Below, piece after piece: positions 49,868 to 60,384 of a DNA stretch of 64,000 nucleotides (the stretch's first letter is position 1; each line of letters opens with the position of its first letter). This stretch comes from Paraburkholderia bonniea (GTDB lineage: Bacteria; Pseudomonadota; Gammaproteobacteria; Burkholderiales; Burkholderiaceae). The stretch spans positions 744,001 through 808,000 of the forward strand of contig NZ_QPEQ01000002.1 in assembly GCF_009455625.1 (NCBI RefSeq), given 5' to 3'. Both the position numbers and the translations under genes were made by a program. Below the pieces are notes generated by a model. The model ran no database searches and was not told the DNA's origin. It worked only from the letters and a program-made list of their open reading frames with translations.

Positions 49868-51061
49868 TTACCCAGCACCCAGGCCGCGTTGCAAGTCAGC
49901 CCGGATATCACTTGGGCTTTCCAGCCCAACCGCCAGCCGCACCAGCCCCTCGGTAATCCCCGCCGCCTCACGCACCTCCGCCGCGATGCGGCCATGTGTC
50001 GTGGTCGCGGGATGCGTGATCGTGGTGCGGGTATCGCCCAGATTGCCGGTAATCGAACAGATTTTCGTGCCGTCGATCACACGCCATGCATTCGCACGCT
50101 GCGCCTCGGGGCTATCGCCATGCAGCTCGAACGACACAATCGCGCCGCCCGCTTTTTGCTGACGCTGGGCAATCGCATATTGCGGATGTGATTCGAGCCC
50201 CGGATAAAACACACGCTTGACCGCCGGATGCGCTTCGAGCCAGCGCGCGATTTCCAGCGCATTCGCGGACTGCCGCTCAACCCGTAACGACAAGGTCTCC
50301 ATACCCTTCAACAGCACCCACGCGTTAAACGCTGACAACGTAGGGCCCGCGCTGCGCACGAACGGAAACACTTTCTCCATGATGAACTGGCGCGAGCCCA
50401 CCAGCGCACCGCCCAGCACCCGGCCCTGACCATCCAGAAACTTGGTCGCGGAATGCATCACCACGTCAGCACCGAGCTTCAGCGGCTGCTGTAAAGCCGG
50501 GCTGCAAAAACAGTTATCGACGACGAACAGCGCATTCACCTGTTTCGCAATCTTGCCAATCGCCTCGATATCCGCGATTTCAGTCAGCGGATTGGACGGA
50601 GTTTCAAGAAAGAACATTTTGGTTTCAGGCTGCACGGCGGCTTTCCACGCGTTCAGATCGGTGGGATCGACAAAGGTGGTCGTGATGCCAAAGCGGGTGA
50701 AGATCTGCGAAAACATCCCCAGCGTTGAACCGAACAGGCTGCGCGAGCTCACCAGATGATCGCCCGCCTGCAACGCCGACATCACCACCGACATGATCGC
50801 GCTCATACCCGAGGCCGTCGCCATGCAGGCCTCACCGCCTTCGAGCGCGGCCAGACGGTCTTGAAACATCGTCACGGTGGGATTCGTAAAGCGCGAGTAG
50901 GTGTAGAAATCTTCGGAATTTTTAAAACGCTCAGCCGCTTCAGCGGCGCTGGTAAAACAGAAGCTCGACGTCAGGAAAATGGCTTCGGAATGCTCATTGA
51001 ATTCGCTGCGCAACGTGCCGGAGCGAACAGCGAGAGTATCGAAATTAAGAGAGTCGTCCAT
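49868..51061 (-). CDS. metZ: O-succinylhomoserine sulfhydrylase
   Basis: 397 residues of the Cys/Met-metabolism PLP family. The cofactor Lys lies in SATKFLDGQGR (about residue 209), with the preceding VVDNCFCSP and the later SLRVERQSANALEIA typical of MetZ. It makes homocysteine from O-succinylhomoserine and sulfide in methionine synthesis. The position after purF is the usual one in this family and supports MetZ over cystathionine gamma-synthase. A terminator (51115-51146) separates it from purF, so it has its own promoter. I looked for an S-adenosylmethionine riboswitch upstream and did not see one. Confidence 0.94.
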   Translation of the reverse strand: MDDSLNFDTLAVRSGTLRSEFNEHSEAIFLTSSFCFTSAAEAAERFKNSEDFYTYSRFTNPTVTMFQDRLAALEGGEACMATASGMSAIMSVVMSALQAGDHLVSSRSLFGSTLGMFSQIFTRFGITTTFVDPTDLNAWKAAVQPETKMFFLETPSNPLTEIADIEAIGKIAKQVNALFVVDNCFCSPALQQPLKLGADVVMHSATKFLDGQGRVLGGALVGSRQFIMEKVFPFVRSAGPTLSAFNAWVLLKGMETLSLRVERQSANALEIARWLEAHPAVKRVFYPGLESHPQYAIAQRQQKAGGAIVSFELHGDSPEAQRANAWRVIDGTKICSITGNLGDTRTTITHPATTTHGRIAAEVREAAGITEGLVRLAVGLESPSDIRADLQRGLGAG

Positions 51062-51114
51062 ATACGTGTTCCGTTTCAGTAGTCAGGGAGACGCCAAGCG
51101 CCTCGTCAAGAAAA

Positions 51115-51146
51115 AAGCCCGCGTGGCGCAAGGCTCAGGCGGGCTT
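51115..51146 (-). terminator. Rho-independent terminator after purF
   Basis: On the minus strand AAGCCCGC and GCGGGCTT pair around a 16-nt loop, followed by a TTTTTTC run. It lies about 160 bp after the purF stop and 54 bp before the metZ start. It ends the purF transcript; a role as an attenuator for metZ is less likely. Confidence 0.85.
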
Positions 51147-51304
51147 CACAAGCGGGAACAACGACTGCTAAAACAGCAGCAGCGGCGGCACGGACATCAC
51201 AGACACATCAGTCACGCCGTTCGCTTTAGCCGTTTTGGGTTGCCCCGCGTCCGCAAGCTGAGGTCAAATCGACGCGAACGGCAAGCCTAACATGCGTGCC
51301 GGGT

Positions 51305-52852
51305 TCACTCCACCGACAGTTGCAGATGCAGTTGCGAGCGGGTCGTGCCGCCGTCCAGTTCGTCGCTCGCGGAGTCACGGTCGGATTGCGCGGAAGGTGT
51401 CATACGAGCGCTTTCAATCCGGTCCAGGTACTCGGGCGTGATATCGCCGGTGACGTAATGGCCGTCAAAGCACGAGGCCTCGAAGTCCTTGAGCATCGGA
51501 TTGGTATCACGCACGGCCTGCTTCAGCGCATCGACGTCCTGATACACCAGATGATCCGCGCCGATCATCGCTGCCACCTCTTCATTCGTGCGGCCATGGG
51601 CCACCAGTTCGCCGCGCGTCGGCATGTCGATGCCATAAACATTCGGGAATTTAACGGGCGGCGCAGCGGAGGCAAAGATCACCTTGTTCGCTCCCGCATC
51701 GCGCGCCATCTGCACGATTTCATGGGAAGTGGTGCCACGCACGATCGAGTCATCGACAATCAGCACATTCTTGCCCTTGAATTCGATCCCCATCGCGTTG
51801 AGTTTCTGGCGCACAGATTTCTTGCGCACAGCCTGCCCAGGCATGATGAAGGTGCGGCCCACGTAACGGTTTTTGAAAAATCCCTCGCGGTATTCCACCC
51901 CCAGTCTGGCCGCCACCTGCATGGCGGCAGGACGTGACGAATCTGGAATCGGCATCACGACGTCAATCTCAACGCCGGGCAACTCGCGCTGAATTTTTTC
52001 CGCAAGGTAGTCACCCATGCGCAGCCGTGCGTTGTACACCGGCACGCCATCCAGCACTGAATCAGGCCGGGCGAGATACACCAGTTCAAAAATGCACGGG
52101 TTCAGGCTGGGATTCAGCGCGCATTGCTGCGTGTGAAAGTTGCCTTCGATATCAATGAAAATGGCTTCGCCTGGTGCCACATCACGCACGAATTCGAAGC
52201 CAATCCCTTCAATCGCCACCGATTCCGATGCCAGCATCCATTCGATGCCGTTAGCGGTTTCCTGCTTGCCCAGACACAGCGGCCGGATGCCGAACGGGTC
52301 ACGAAACGCCAGCAGCCCATAACCGGCAATCAGCGACACAATCGCATACGACCCGTGGACCCGCCGATGCACCCCGGACACCGCCTTGAACACCGCCGCC
52401 GGATCAAGCTGCAAGCCCGAACTAGACAATTGCAGCTCGTGCGCCAGCACGTTCAGCAGCACTTCGGAATCGGAACTGGTGTTGATGTGACGGCGGTCGA
52501 CCCGGAACATTTCTTCCTTGAGCTGCCGCCAGTTGGTCAGGTTGCCGTTGTGAGCGAGGATGATGCCGAATGGCGCGTTCACGTAGAACGGCTGGGCTTC
52601 TTCTTCGCTGGAGGCCGACCCGGCAGTCGGATAGCGCACCTGACCGATACCCGTTGTGCCAGGCAAGCCGCGCATGTTGCGCGTGCGGAACACGTCGCGC
52701 ACCATGCCATTGGCCTTGTGCATATGAAAATTGCTGCCATCCGCTGTCGCAATGCCCGCTGCGTCCTGGCCGCGATGCTGCAGCAGCAGCAGGCTGTCAT
52801 AAATCAGCTGATTGACGGGGGAATGGGAAACTACACCTACGATGCCGCACAT
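51305..52852 (-). CDS. purF: Amidophosphoribosyltransferase
   Basis: 515 residues from the ATG at 52852, so that Cys2 (MCGIVGVV) becomes the amino-terminal nucleophile after Met removal; an upstream extension of 37 codons is rejected for that reason. The glutaminase domain (with LQHRGQDAAGI and HNGNLTN) is followed by the phosphoribosyltransferase domain with the PRPP loop VLIVDDSIVRGTTS. It catalyses the first committed step of purine synthesis. AAGGAC lies five bases upstream of the ATG. cvpA lies 123 bp upstream on the same strand, the order usual in proteobacteria. Confidence 0.97.
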   Translation of the reverse strand: MCGIVGVVSHSPVNQLIYDSLLLLQHRGQDAAGIATADGSNFHMHKANGMVRDVFRTRNMRGLPGTTGIGQVRYPTAGSASSEEEAQPFYVNAPFGIILAHNGNLTNWRQLKEEMFRVDRRHINTSSDSEVLLNVLAHELQLSSSGLQLDPAAVFKAVSGVHRRVHGSYAIVSLIAGYGLLAFRDPFGIRPLCLGKQETANGIEWMLASESVAIEGIGFEFVRDVAPGEAIFIDIEGNFHTQQCALNPSLNPCIFELVYLARPDSVLDGVPVYNARLRMGDYLAEKIQRELPGVEIDVVMPIPDSSRPAAMQVAARLGVEYREGFFKNRYVGRTFIMPGQAVRKKSVRQKLNAMGIEFKGKNVLIVDDSIVRGTTSHEIVQMARDAGANKVIFASAAPPVKFPNVYGIDMPTRGELVAHGRTNEEVAAMIGADHLVYQDVDALKQAVRDTNPMLKDFEASCFDGHYVTGDITPEYLDRIESARMTPSAQSDRDSASDELDGGTTRSQLHLQLSVE

Positions 52853-52975
52853 GGCATGTCCTTCAAAGGAACGAAATTCGTCACGAGCACCAGACCCAAA
52901 ATGGGGGCTAGGCCGTGGATGTCCTGCACTACGCTGCCTGAGCATACTCGGCACACCCGGCACATCCAGCCTCCG

Positions 52976-53470
52976 CTACATACGGATATAGGCACCGAGG
53001 GTATCGGGTAGCAGCGGTTTCAGTTCATGCACACCTTGTTCGGCATAGGGCCGCAACAACGCGTTTTGCCAGAAGGTTTGCTGGGGTAATTCAGTCAGGC
53101 CCGCAACGGCGACCAGAATCAGCACCAGCACTACTCCTCGCACAAAGCCAAACATCAAACCCAGTGAGCGGTCGACGCCGCTCAAACCCGTGGCCTGAAC
53201 CAGCCGGCCGAGCAATGCGTTGGCCACGCCAGCCACTAGCACCACGCCAATTACGATCAGCGCGAAAGCAACCAGCCATTGAGTTAATGCGCCGCCTGGC
53301 CACGTGGCCGGAATAAATGGCACCACCCAACCGACAAAATGGCAGGCCAATAAAAACGCCGCCACCCAGCCAATCAGGCCAAAAATCTCTGAGAGAAAAC
53401 CGCGCCACGTGCCACGTAACGCCGATAAACCAATGACCGCCATTACAGCGTAGTCGAAGAGCGTCAACAT
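52976..53470 (-). CDS. cvpA: CvpA family membrane protein
   Basis: 164 residues with four membrane helices and the CvpA pattern (LFDYAVMAVIGLSALRGTWRGFLSEIFGL at the start, and a conserved GVDRSLGLMFGFVRG loop). The protein is needed for colicin V export in E. coli and, more widely, for envelope stress resistance. It sits between dedD (7 bp upstream) and purF, as in most beta-proteobacteria. Confidence 0.93.
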   Translation of the reverse strand: MLTLFDYAVMAVIGLSALRGTWRGFLSEIFGLIGWVAAFLLACHFVGWVVPFIPATWPGGALTQWLVAFALIVIGVVLVAGVANALLGRLVQATGLSGVDRSLGLMFGFVRGVVLVLILVAVAGLTELPQQTFWQNALLRPYAEQGVHELKPLLPDTLGAYIRM

Positions 53471-53477
53471 CGCTGGC

Positions 53478-54293
53478 TTACCGTGCTGCCTCGTTATTCC
53501 CGCCTAGCGTCAAACCCGCTGCACGAACCTTGGCAATGACAGCGGAAGCTGCTGCGCGATCGGCAAAAGGGCCTGCGCGCAACAGGGTCCGGGTCGAACC
53601 ATCCGCCTGTTTGCGGCGCTCGATATAAGCGGGGACGCCTGCCGCCTTGAGCCTGGTGGCCCAGTCGCGGGCGCTCGCTTCGTCAGGAAATGAACCGAGT
53701 TGCACCGCAAAACGGCTGCCCGGTGGCGATACGGGCGTACCCGGATCGGTTTGAGGAGTGGCTTTTGTAGCGGACTTGGCTGGTGCAGCTGAAGACGCGT
53801 TCGCCGGGTGGGCATTCGCATCAGGCGAAACCACAGCCGGAGAAGTGTGAGGTGAGGAAGTTCGGGAGGAGCCCGGGGTAGCTGAGCTGCTTGCCGCCTC
53901 ATCGAGCGCTTGCGGCCCGGTGCCCGGTTCAGTATCGGCGGCGCTGTCGTCGCTAGCGGCTTGGGCTTCTTCGGCTGCTACGGCTTTGGCCGCTGGACGG
54001 CTGGGAATATCAATGGCGATATCTGCGGTAACTGGCTTCGGATGGGAATCGAGCACCATCGGCAAGATCACCACGGCCGCGACGACCAGCGCAATGGCAC
54101 CAACCAGACGCCGCCGCGCACGCTGCTTTTCAGGGAGGGTGGGATCGAGCAGCATGGCATCAGCTTCGCTTGCTGCATCGGTTCGCCGGGTACGCCGCTC
54201 GACACGCTCACTACGTGCGTCCGAGCCACCGCCAGTGCGGTTGCCGCGCCGGACAGACTCGCCGTCTTTCTTGCTGGAGGAGAAAAGTCCCAT
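53478..54293 (-). CDS. dedD: SPOR-domain cell-division protein, DedD-like
   Basis: 271 residues. A basic cytoplasmic amino end (about 1-58), one membrane helix (LVGAIALVVAAVVILPMVL, about 60-80), a long Ala/Pro/Ser-rich linker and a carboxyl SPOR domain (FAVQLGSFPDEASARDWATR, from about 195). SPOR domains bind denuded glycan strands at the division septum. It lies between folC (51 bp upstream) and cvpA, the usual place for DedD. Confidence 0.9.
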   Translation of the reverse strand: MGLFSSSKKDGESVRRGNRTGGGSDARSERVERRTRRTDAASEADAMLLDPTLPEKQRARRRLVGAIALVVAAVVILPMVLDSHPKPVTADIAIDIPSRPAAKAVAAEEAQAASDDSAADTEPGTGPQALDEAASSSATPGSSRTSSPHTSPAVVSPDANAHPANASSAAPAKSATKATPQTDPGTPVSPPGSRFAVQLGSFPDEASARDWATRLKAAGVPAYIERRKQADGSTRTLLRAGPFADRAAASAVIAKVRAAGLTLGGNNEAAR

Positions 54294-54344
54294 GAATGAC
54301 TTGAGATTCGAGGCTAGCGCGCGGGCGGTGGGTTAAGCGTTTGA

Positions 54345-55685
54345 TTAATTTTGCTGCGATTTACGGTAGGCCATGACACCCGCTACCGTATGGAAACTGC
54401 CGAAAACGACGATTCTATCATTTTCAGACGCCCGGCTTAGCGCATCCTGAAAAGCCTCCGCCGGCGATGCGAAACCCTTGATGCTGCCATTCGTCTCGTC
54501 GGCCTTCGGGTTAACACCAGCATCATGCAGCGCATTTTCGAGTTCGGCCGCCGTGGCCGCACGCGTGGTTGGCAACGCGGTGACACACCAGTGGTCTATT
54601 TCACCCTTCAGATGTGCAATCACACCGGCGAGGTCTTTGTCACGCATGGCACCAAATACTGCGTAGGTGTACGGAAAGAACCCCATATTGCCGAGATTTT
54701 GACCCAGCACCGCAGCAGCATGCGGATTATGCCCAACGTCCAGTACCACTGACGGCTTGCCAGGCAACACCTGAAAACGCCCCGGCAACTCCACCCGCGC
54801 CAGTCCCAGACGAATGTCCTGGGCCGATACCGGCAAACGCTCACGCAGCGCTTCGAGCCCCGCCAGCGCCGCCGAAGTATTAATTAATTGATTCGCACCA
54901 CGCAGCGCGGGATAGGCCAGCGCGGAGCGCCGCAACGTCGGGCCGATATAGCTCCATTGCTGGCGCTCGCTACCAGCCTGCCCTTCGTAACGAAAGTCGC
55001 GCCCGAAGAGCCATAGTTCGGCACCGATGCTTTGCGCATAGTCAATCAGTGACTGTGGCGGCAAAGGATCGGCGCAGATCGCCGGTTTGCCCGGGCGGAA
55101 AATGCCCGCCTTCTCAGCCGCAATCAGCTCACGTGTTTCACCGAGATATTCGGTGTGGTCGATGTCGATGCTGGTGATGATCGCGCAATCGGTATCCAGC
55201 AAATTCACCGCGTCCAGCCGCCCGCCCAGCCCCACTTCGAAGATCACCGCGTCCAGCCCGCGCGCAGCGAAAAGATGCATGATCGCCAGCGTCGTAAATT
55301 CGAAATACGTCAGTGACACGGGCTCAGGCAGGCTCAACCGGGCCGCTTCCACGGCGGCGAAATGCGGTAGCAAATCGGCATCGCTCGCCATTTGCCCATT
55401 CACCCGGGCCCGCTCGTTAAACGACAACAAATGCGGCGAGGTATGGCAGCCCACGGTATAGCCCGCCGCCAGCAAAATCGCTTCGAGCATGGCGCAGGTC
55501 GATCCTTTGCCATTCGTGCCGCCAACCGTGATGACCGGGCAGGCGAAATCAAGCTGAAGTGCATCGCGCACGCGCCCGATACGCGTCAGGCCCATATCTA
55601 TGCCAACCGGATGCGCCGATTCCAGATGAGCCAGCCACGCCTCAAGCGTCGGAAAAGCGGGGGGGAAAGTTCGGGCATCAGGCAA
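54345..55685 (-). CDS. folC: Bifunctional folylpolyglutamate / dihydrofolate synthase
   Basis: 446 residues. The Mur-ligase-type ATP loop [11 protein letters not shown] (about residues 57-67), the HTSPHL segment and the [11 protein letters not shown] motif identify FolC, which adds glutamate to dihydropteroate and to folates. The start is in doubt. The frame opens at a TTG (55685) inside the end of accD with no ribosome site. An ATG at 55678 shares one base with the accD stop (TGATG), but is off by one because a run of seven G on the plus strand (55659-55665) is one short; with eight it would read into FolC normally. Confidence 0.94.
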   Translation of the reverse strand: MPDARTFPPAFPTLEAWLAHLESAHPVGIDMGLTRIGRVRDALQLDFACPVITVGGTNGKGSTCAMLEAILLAAGYTVGCHTSPHLLSFNERARVNGQMASDADLLPHFAAVEAARLSLPEPVSLTYFEFTTLAIMHLFAARGLDAVIFEVGLGGRLDAVNLLDTDCAIITSIDIDHTEYLGETRELIAAEKAGIFRPGKPAICADPLPPQSLIDYAQSIGAELWLFGRDFRYEGQAGSERQQWSYIGPTLRRSALAYPALRGANQLINTSAALAGLEALRERLPVSAQDIRLGLARVELPGRFQVLPGKPSVVLDVGHNPHAAAVLGQNLGNMGFFPYTYAVFGAMRDKDLAGVIAHLKGEIDHWCVTALPTTRAATAAELENALHDAGVNPKADETNGSIKGFASPAEAFQDALSRASENDRIVVFGSFHTVAGVMAYRKSQQN

Positions 55686-56550
55686 CAGCGTCAGCAGGCT
55701 GGCGCGTCAACAGCGCCATCAGTTGTGCCAGTTCAGCGCGCAACTGGCGGCGGTCAACGATCATGTCCACCGCGCCTTTAGTCAGCAGGAATTCAGCGCG
55801 CTGGAAGCCTTCCGGCAGCTTCTCCCGCACGGTCTGTTCAATCACGCGCGGGCCGGCAAAACCAATCAGCGCTTTCGGCTCAGCAATCACCACATCGCCA
55901 AGGAAGGCGAAGCTCGCCGATACCCCACCCATCGTCGGATCAGTCAGCACGGAGATAAACGGCAATTTGGCGTCCGACAGCTTGGTCAGCATTGCGGTGG
56001 TTTTCGCCATCTGCAGCAGCGACAGCAAACTCTCCTGCATCCGCGCGCCGCCTGACGCGGTGAAGCAGATGAAAGGCACTTGCTGCTCAAGCGCGTTTTG
56101 GGCACCGCGGGCAAAGCGCTCGCCCACGACAGACCCCATTGAGCCGCCCATAAACGAAAACTCGAAGCAGGCCACCACCACCGGCAAAGTGTGAATCGCT
56201 CCACCCATCACCACCATCGCATCGGTTTCGCCGGTGTCTTCGATGGCGTCTTTCAAGCGGTCGGGATACTTGCGGCTATCTTTGAATTTCAGCGCATCGA
56301 CCGGCAGGATTTCCTGACCAATTTCGTAACGCCCTTCGGGATCAAGCAGGCCATCAAGCCGCTCACGGGCACCAATTCGCATGTGATGCTCGCACTTCGG
56401 GCAAACATGCAGGTTGGCTTCAACGTCGTTGCGGTACAGCACCGCCTCACACGACGGGCATTTGATCCACAACCCTTCCGGAATGCTTTTGCGACTTTTC
56501 GGATCAGTTTGCTTGATCTTCGGCGGTAGCAGTTTATCGAGCCAGCTCAT
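55678..56550 (-). CDS. accD: Acetyl-CoA carboxylase carboxyltransferase subunit beta
   Basis: 290 residues. A four-cysteine zinc ribbon (CPSC about residues 31-34 and CPKC about 53-56) is followed by the crotonase-like carboxyltransferase domain with [11 protein letters not shown] and [10 protein letters not shown]. With AccA it moves the carboxyl group from biotin to acetyl-CoA for fatty-acid synthesis. AGGAAG lies a few bases before the ATG. It is followed by folC with overlapping ends and preceded by trpA, the usual trpBA-accD-folC order in beta- and gamma-proteobacteria. Confidence 0.97.
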   Translation of the reverse strand: MSWLDKLLPPKIKQTDPKSRKSIPEGLWIKCPSCEAVLYRNDVEANLHVCPKCEHHMRIGARERLDGLLDPEGRYEIGQEILPVDALKFKDSRKYPDRLKDAIEDTGETDAMVVMGGAIHTLPVVVACFEFSFMGGSMGSVVGERFARGAQNALEQQVPFICFTASGGARMQESLLSLLQMAKTTAMLTKLSDAKLPFISVLTDPTMGGVSASFAFLGDVVIAEPKALIGFAGPRVIEQTVREKLPEGFQRAEFLLTKGAVDMIVDRRQLRAELAQLMALLTRQPADAVA

Positions 56551-56622
56551 AGCGCTTCCTTCAAAAGTCCGCGCCAGACAGACCGGGCAAAGGCCCAGCC
56601 CGTCTGAACACGGACGGCAAAA

Positions 56623-57438
56623 TTAAGATTGTGATGGGCTAAGGCTATCCATGGCCTCACGAACTTCGGCAATAAAGTGCGTCAGCGTGTCCGCCGCAGT
56701 CTCGGGCGGTGCGGCTTCCAGCAACTGCACGATCCGGCTGCCGATCACCACGGCATCAGAAACTTCCGCCACCGCGCGTGCTGTCTGAGCGTCACGGATA
56801 CCAAAACCAACGCCCACCGGGAGCGGCACATGCGCCTTGATGGCCGGGATTTTACCCGCGATGCTCGCTACATCAAGATTTGCCGCGCCCGTCACGCCTT
56901 TGAGCGAAACGTAATACACATAACCGCTCGCAATCTTGCCGACTGCCGCGATCCGTTCAACGCTCGAAGTAGGTGCCAGCAGGAAAATCGGGTCAAGCCC
57001 GGCCGCACGCATATGCTGGGCAAACTCGATGGATTCTTCGGGCGGGTAATCCACCACCAGCACACCATCGACCCCCGCGTCCCGCGCCGCCACCACGAAG
57101 GCTTCAACGCCCATGCGTTCAATCGGGTTGGCATAGCCCATCAGCACCACCGGAGTGGTGTCGTTGCGCTCACGAAAGCGCTTCACATCGGCCAGCACAC
57201 GAAGCAGCGTGGTGCCGCGCGCCAGCGCGCGTTCGGACGATTGCTGAATCACGGGCCCATCCGCCATCGGGTCAGAGAACGGCACGCCCAGCTCAATCAC
57301 GTCAGCACCACCGGCCGCCAGTGCATGCATGAATTCGACGGTCCGCGCGGGGTCTGGGTCACCCGCCGTCATAAAGGGAATCAGGCCCTTCTTGCCCTGC
57401 GCGGCCAAAGCCGCAAATGTGTTCTTGATACGGGACAT
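56623..57438 (-). CDS. trpA: Tryptophan synthase alpha chain
   Basis: 271 residues with the full TIM barrel. The catalytic Glu is in [13 protein letters not shown] (about E48) with the catalytic Asp at about 59, and the phosphate-binding GFGIRDAQ is near 213. It splits indole-3-glycerol phosphate and channels indole to TrpB. It is separated from trpB by the DNA methyltransferase gene, an arrangement found in other Burkholderia. Confidence 0.97.
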   Translation of the reverse strand: MSRIKNTFAALAAQGKKGLIPFMTAGDPDPARTVEFMHALAAGGADVIELGVPFSDPMADGPVIQQSSERALARGTTLLRVLADVKRFRERNDTTPVVLMGYANPIERMGVEAFVVAARDAGVDGVLVVDYPPEESIEFAQHMRAAGLDPIFLLAPTSSVERIAAVGKIASGYVYYVSLKGVTGAANLDVASIAGKIPAIKAHVPLPVGVGFGIRDAQTARAVAEVSDAVVIGSRIVQLLEAAPPETAADTLTHFIAEVREAMDSLSPSQS

Positions 57439-57519
57439 GGAATTTTCTCAAAAATAGGTTTACAGCACGGATCACGCTAACCAGGCCTAGCAATCAGAAA
57501 ATGAGACTGTGAGGCGGAA

Positions 57520-58404
57520 TCAGTCGCCCGCCTCACCTCGTTCACCTCGCCTAACTGCATTGACGCGTTCACGCGCTATCGCGCAATAACTTTCGTTAAT
57601 TTCATAGCCGACGAATTCGCGCTGCTGGCGCGCACAGGCTACCGCTGTGGTGCCACTGCCCATGAAGGGATCGAGCACACGGCCGCCTGGCGGGCAGCTT
57701 GCCAGCACCATGCGTTCGATGATTTCGAGTGGTTTTTGCGTGGGGTGATCGACCCGCTCGGCGTGCTGACGATGCAGGCGCGACACCGACCAGACATCCT
57801 TCGGGTTATAGCCCAGCTCCAGCCACTTGCTGCCTTCGAACAACTTACGCGAACGCGCCTTCTTTGTGACGGCATCGTAGGGGATTCGGATCGGATCGAG
57901 ATCGAAGTAATACGCTTTCGACACCGCAAAAAAACCAATGTTGTCGTGCACTGAGGTATAGCGCCGGGTCGTACCGCCCATGCTCGGCACGCGCCGGTCC
58001 CAGATGATTTCATTCACCATCGTGAGCTGGGTCTTCAGGAAGCTGAAGATTTCCGGTGCGTACTGCCAGGTGCAAAACACGTAGAGCGAGCCACTTGGCT
58101 TGAGCTTGGGAATCGCCAGCTCGAGCCACGCCCGCGTCCACGCAAGAAAATCCTCGCCTGAACGCATGTCGGAATCGTTGCCGTAATCCTTGCCAAGCCC
58201 ATACGGCGGGTCAGCCAGGATCAGGTCAATCGACGCATCCGGCAGATTCACCACATCAGTCAGAAAATTGCGGTTCAGCAGCGTAATGCCTGCGGGCAGC
58301 GCCTGGCCAGGCCCAGCGCTGCCATCCTCAGCCTGCATGGTGGAGGCAGCCGAAGCCGGCGCGGCTGGCTGAACTAGCTGAAGCGGATCGAACTCGTCGC
58401 GCAT
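57520..58404 (-). CDS. Orphan DNA adenine/cytosine-N4 methyltransferase between trpB and trpA
   Basis: 294 residues. The catalytic motif DPPYGLG (motif IV, about residues 65-71) comes before the cofactor motif DPFMGSGTT (motif I, about 242-250), so it is a beta-class amino-methyltransferase. No restriction enzyme lies beside it. The amino-terminal 40 residues are Ala-rich and variable. It sits inside the trp block, 11 bp after trpB. In Burkholderia cenocepacia an orphan methyltransferase in the corresponding place is reported, as I recall, to modify GTWWAC and affect gene expression; the same target is likely here but not shown. Confidence 0.93.
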   Translation of the reverse strand: MRDEFDPLQLVQPAAPASAASTMQAEDGSAGPGQALPAGITLLNRNFLTDVVNLPDASIDLILADPPYGLGKDYGNDSDMRSGEDFLAWTRAWLELAIPKLKPSGSLYVFCTWQYAPEIFSFLKTQLTMVNEIIWDRRVPSMGGTTRRYTSVHDNIGFFAVSKAYYFDLDPIRIPYDAVTKKARSRKLFEGSKWLELGYNPKDVWSVSRLHRQHAERVDHPTQKPLEIIERMVLASCPPGGRVLDPFMGSGTTAVACARQQREFVGYEINESYCAIARERVNAVRRGERGEAGD

Positions 58405-58415
58405 CGGAGCGCCGC

Positions 58416-59609
58416 TCAGAGCGCCAGGCCCGATCGCTCGGCCACCGTATGCATGTCCTTGTCGCCCCGGCCCGAAAGATTGACCAGCAGGTACTTATCT
58501 TTAGGCAGCGTGGCGGCAAGTTTGGCGGCATAGGCCAACGCGTGGCTGGATTCGAGCGCAGGAATAATGCCCTCGATGCGGCAGCAGTCGTGGAACGCCT
58601 TGAGCGCTTCTTCGTCGGTAATGCAGACGTATTGCGCCCGGCCGCTGTCTTTGAGCCACGCGTGTTCGGGCCCGACACCCGGATAATCCAGCCCGGCAGA
58701 AACCGAATGGGTTTCGATAATCTGGCCATCGCCGTCTTGCAGCAAATACGTGCGATTGCCATGCAGCACGCCAGGGCGGCCCCTGGTGAGCGATGCGGCA
58801 TGACGTCCGGTATCAAGGCCATCGCCCGCTGCTTCAACGCCAATCAATTGCACCGATTGCTCGTCGATATACGGGTAAAAAATCCCTATCGCGTTCGAAC
58901 CACCGCCAACGCAAGCGATCACGGCATCTGGTTGACGCCCCACCAGTTCGGGCATTTGCACCTTGCATTCGTCGCCAATCACGCGCTGGAAGTCGCGCAC
59001 CATCATCGGATAAGGATGCGGCCCAGCCACCGTGCCAATGATGAAAAACGTGCTTTCAACGTTGGTCACCCAGTCGCGCATCGCTTCGTTCATCGCATCT
59101 TTCAGCGTGCGCGAACCGGATTCGACCGAAACCACGGTCGCGCCCAGCAGCTTCATGCGGTAGACGTTGGCCGCCTGGCGTCGCACATCTTCCGCGCCCA
59201 TGTAAATCACGCATTCCATGCCAAAGCGCGCGGCAATCGTGGCAGTCGCCACGCCGTGCTGGCCTGCGCCAGTTTCTGCGATGACGCGCGATTTGCCCAT
59301 GCGCTTTGCCAGCAAAGCCTGGCCGATCACGTTGTTGATCTTGTGCGCGCCCGTGTGGTTCAGGTCCTCGCGCTTTAGAAACAGCTGCGCGCCACCAAGC
59401 GTCTCGCTCCAGCGCCGGGCATGATAAACAGGGGAGGGACGGCCGACAAAATACTTTAATTCGTATTCATATTCGGCGATAAAGGCGGGATCTTGCTGGC
59501 ATTTTTCGTAAGCCTCGCGCAGCTCATCGAGTGCGTGAACCAGCGTTTCGGCCACAAACCGGCCGCCATACTGGCCGAAATGGCCTTGTTCATCGGGGAA
59601 GTTGTACAT
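58416..59609 (-). CDS. trpB: Tryptophan synthase beta chain
   Basis: 397 residues. The PLP Lys lies in HTGAHKINN (about residue 89), and the phosphate-binding glycine loop VGGGSNAIG is near 234. It condenses indole with serine to make tryptophan. It lies 46 bp downstream of trpF and 11 bp before the methyltransferase gene on the same strand. No trp leader peptide or attenuator was seen upstream. Confidence 0.97.
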   Translation of the reverse strand: MYNFPDEQGHFGQYGGRFVAETLVHALDELREAYEKCQQDPAFIAEYEYELKYFVGRPSPVYHARRWSETLGGAQLFLKREDLNHTGAHKINNVIGQALLAKRMGKSRVIAETGAGQHGVATATIAARFGMECVIYMGAEDVRRQAANVYRMKLLGATVVSVESGSRTLKDAMNEAMRDWVTNVESTFFIIGTVAGPHPYPMMVRDFQRVIGDECKVQMPELVGRQPDAVIACVGGGSNAIGIFYPYIDEQSVQLIGVEAAGDGLDTGRHAASLTRGRPGVLHGNRTYLLQDGDGQIIETHSVSAGLDYPGVGPEHAWLKDSGRAQYVCITDEEALKAFHDCCRIEGIIPALESSHALAYAAKLAATLPKDKYLLVNLSGRGDKDMHTVAERSGLAL

Positions 59610-59655
59610 GTCGAACCCATCTCAGTGGGCGAAAACCAAAGCGGTTTCGCCAGAA

Positions 59656-60384
59656 TTAATCCGCATCTGCGGCGCGCACCGCGCGCACAAATGCTGCCAT
59701 CCGGGCGTGATCTTTCACGCCCTTCGCACCCGCCAGTTCGATGCCGCTGGAGACATCGACCGCATACGGGCGCACACGATGAATGGCTTCACTGACGTTT
59801 TGCGCGTTCAACCCACCACTCAAAACGGCCCGAGGCGCGAGTTCTGCTGGAATAAGTGACCAATCGAAGACCTTCCCGCCGCCGCCATAGCCTTCGACAT
59901 GGGTATCGAACAAAAGGCCGCTGGCAGCTGAATAGTTAAGCGCGGATTCTAGCAAATCAGCTTGCCGGGTATCGGCCGCGACGCGTAACGCGCGCAACCA
60001 GGGCAAACCGGCCTGGTGTGCAAGCGACGCGCATTGCTCCGGCGTTTCATCGCCATGAAACTGCAATACGTTCAACGGAATCGCTGCCGTCACTTCTCGA
60101 ATCCATGCAGGTGCCGCATTCACAAAAAGCCCCACCAGCGCAATAAAGGGGGGCACCTCGCGCACCAGTTCAAGCGCCTGAGCCACGCTAAGAGCACGTG
60201 GGCTGGGCGGGTAGAACACGAGACCAATCGCGTCCGCGCCAAGTTCAGCCGCACAGGCCACGTCAGCGGGCTTCGACAAACCGCACAGCTTGATCCTGGT
60301 GCGGCGCAGCGACGGCGCAGCGGAGGCCGGATGAGCAGGGTTAGCGGAATGGCCATCCGCTGGAGAAGTGAAATGCTGACTCAT
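59656..60384 (-). CDS. trpF: Phosphoribosylanthranilate isomerase
   Basis: 242 residues. After a variable Ala/Pro-rich amino end (about 25 residues) the TIM barrel begins at RTRIKLCGL with catalytic Cys about residue 32, and LQFHGDE and SGGLNAQNV carry the phosphate and acid sites. The ATG at 60384 overlaps the truA stop in an ATGA arrangement, which decides the start against a frame open 11 codons further. It performs the Amadori step of tryptophan synthesis. Confidence 0.96.
   Translation of the reverse strand: MSQHFTSPADGHSANPAHPASAAPSLRRTRIKLCGLSKPADVACAAELGADAIGLVFYPPSPRALSVAQALELVREVPPFIALVGLFVNAAPAWIREVTAAIPLNVLQFHGDETPEQCASLAHQAGLPWLRALRVAADTRQADLLESALNYSAASGLLFDTHVEGYGGGGKVFDWSLIPAELAPRAVLSGGLNAQNVSEAIHRVRPYAVDVSSGIELAGAKGVKDHARMAAFVRAVRAADAD

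Noticed and set aside
51062..51304. S-adenosylmethionine riboswitch before metZ
   Set aside because: The only structure is a simple terminator hairpin; no multi-helix junction or known core motif was seen.
58449..59378. Plus-strand frame of 309 codons opposite trpB
   Set aside because: Antisense to an intact trpB with catalytic motifs; no start signal or family match.
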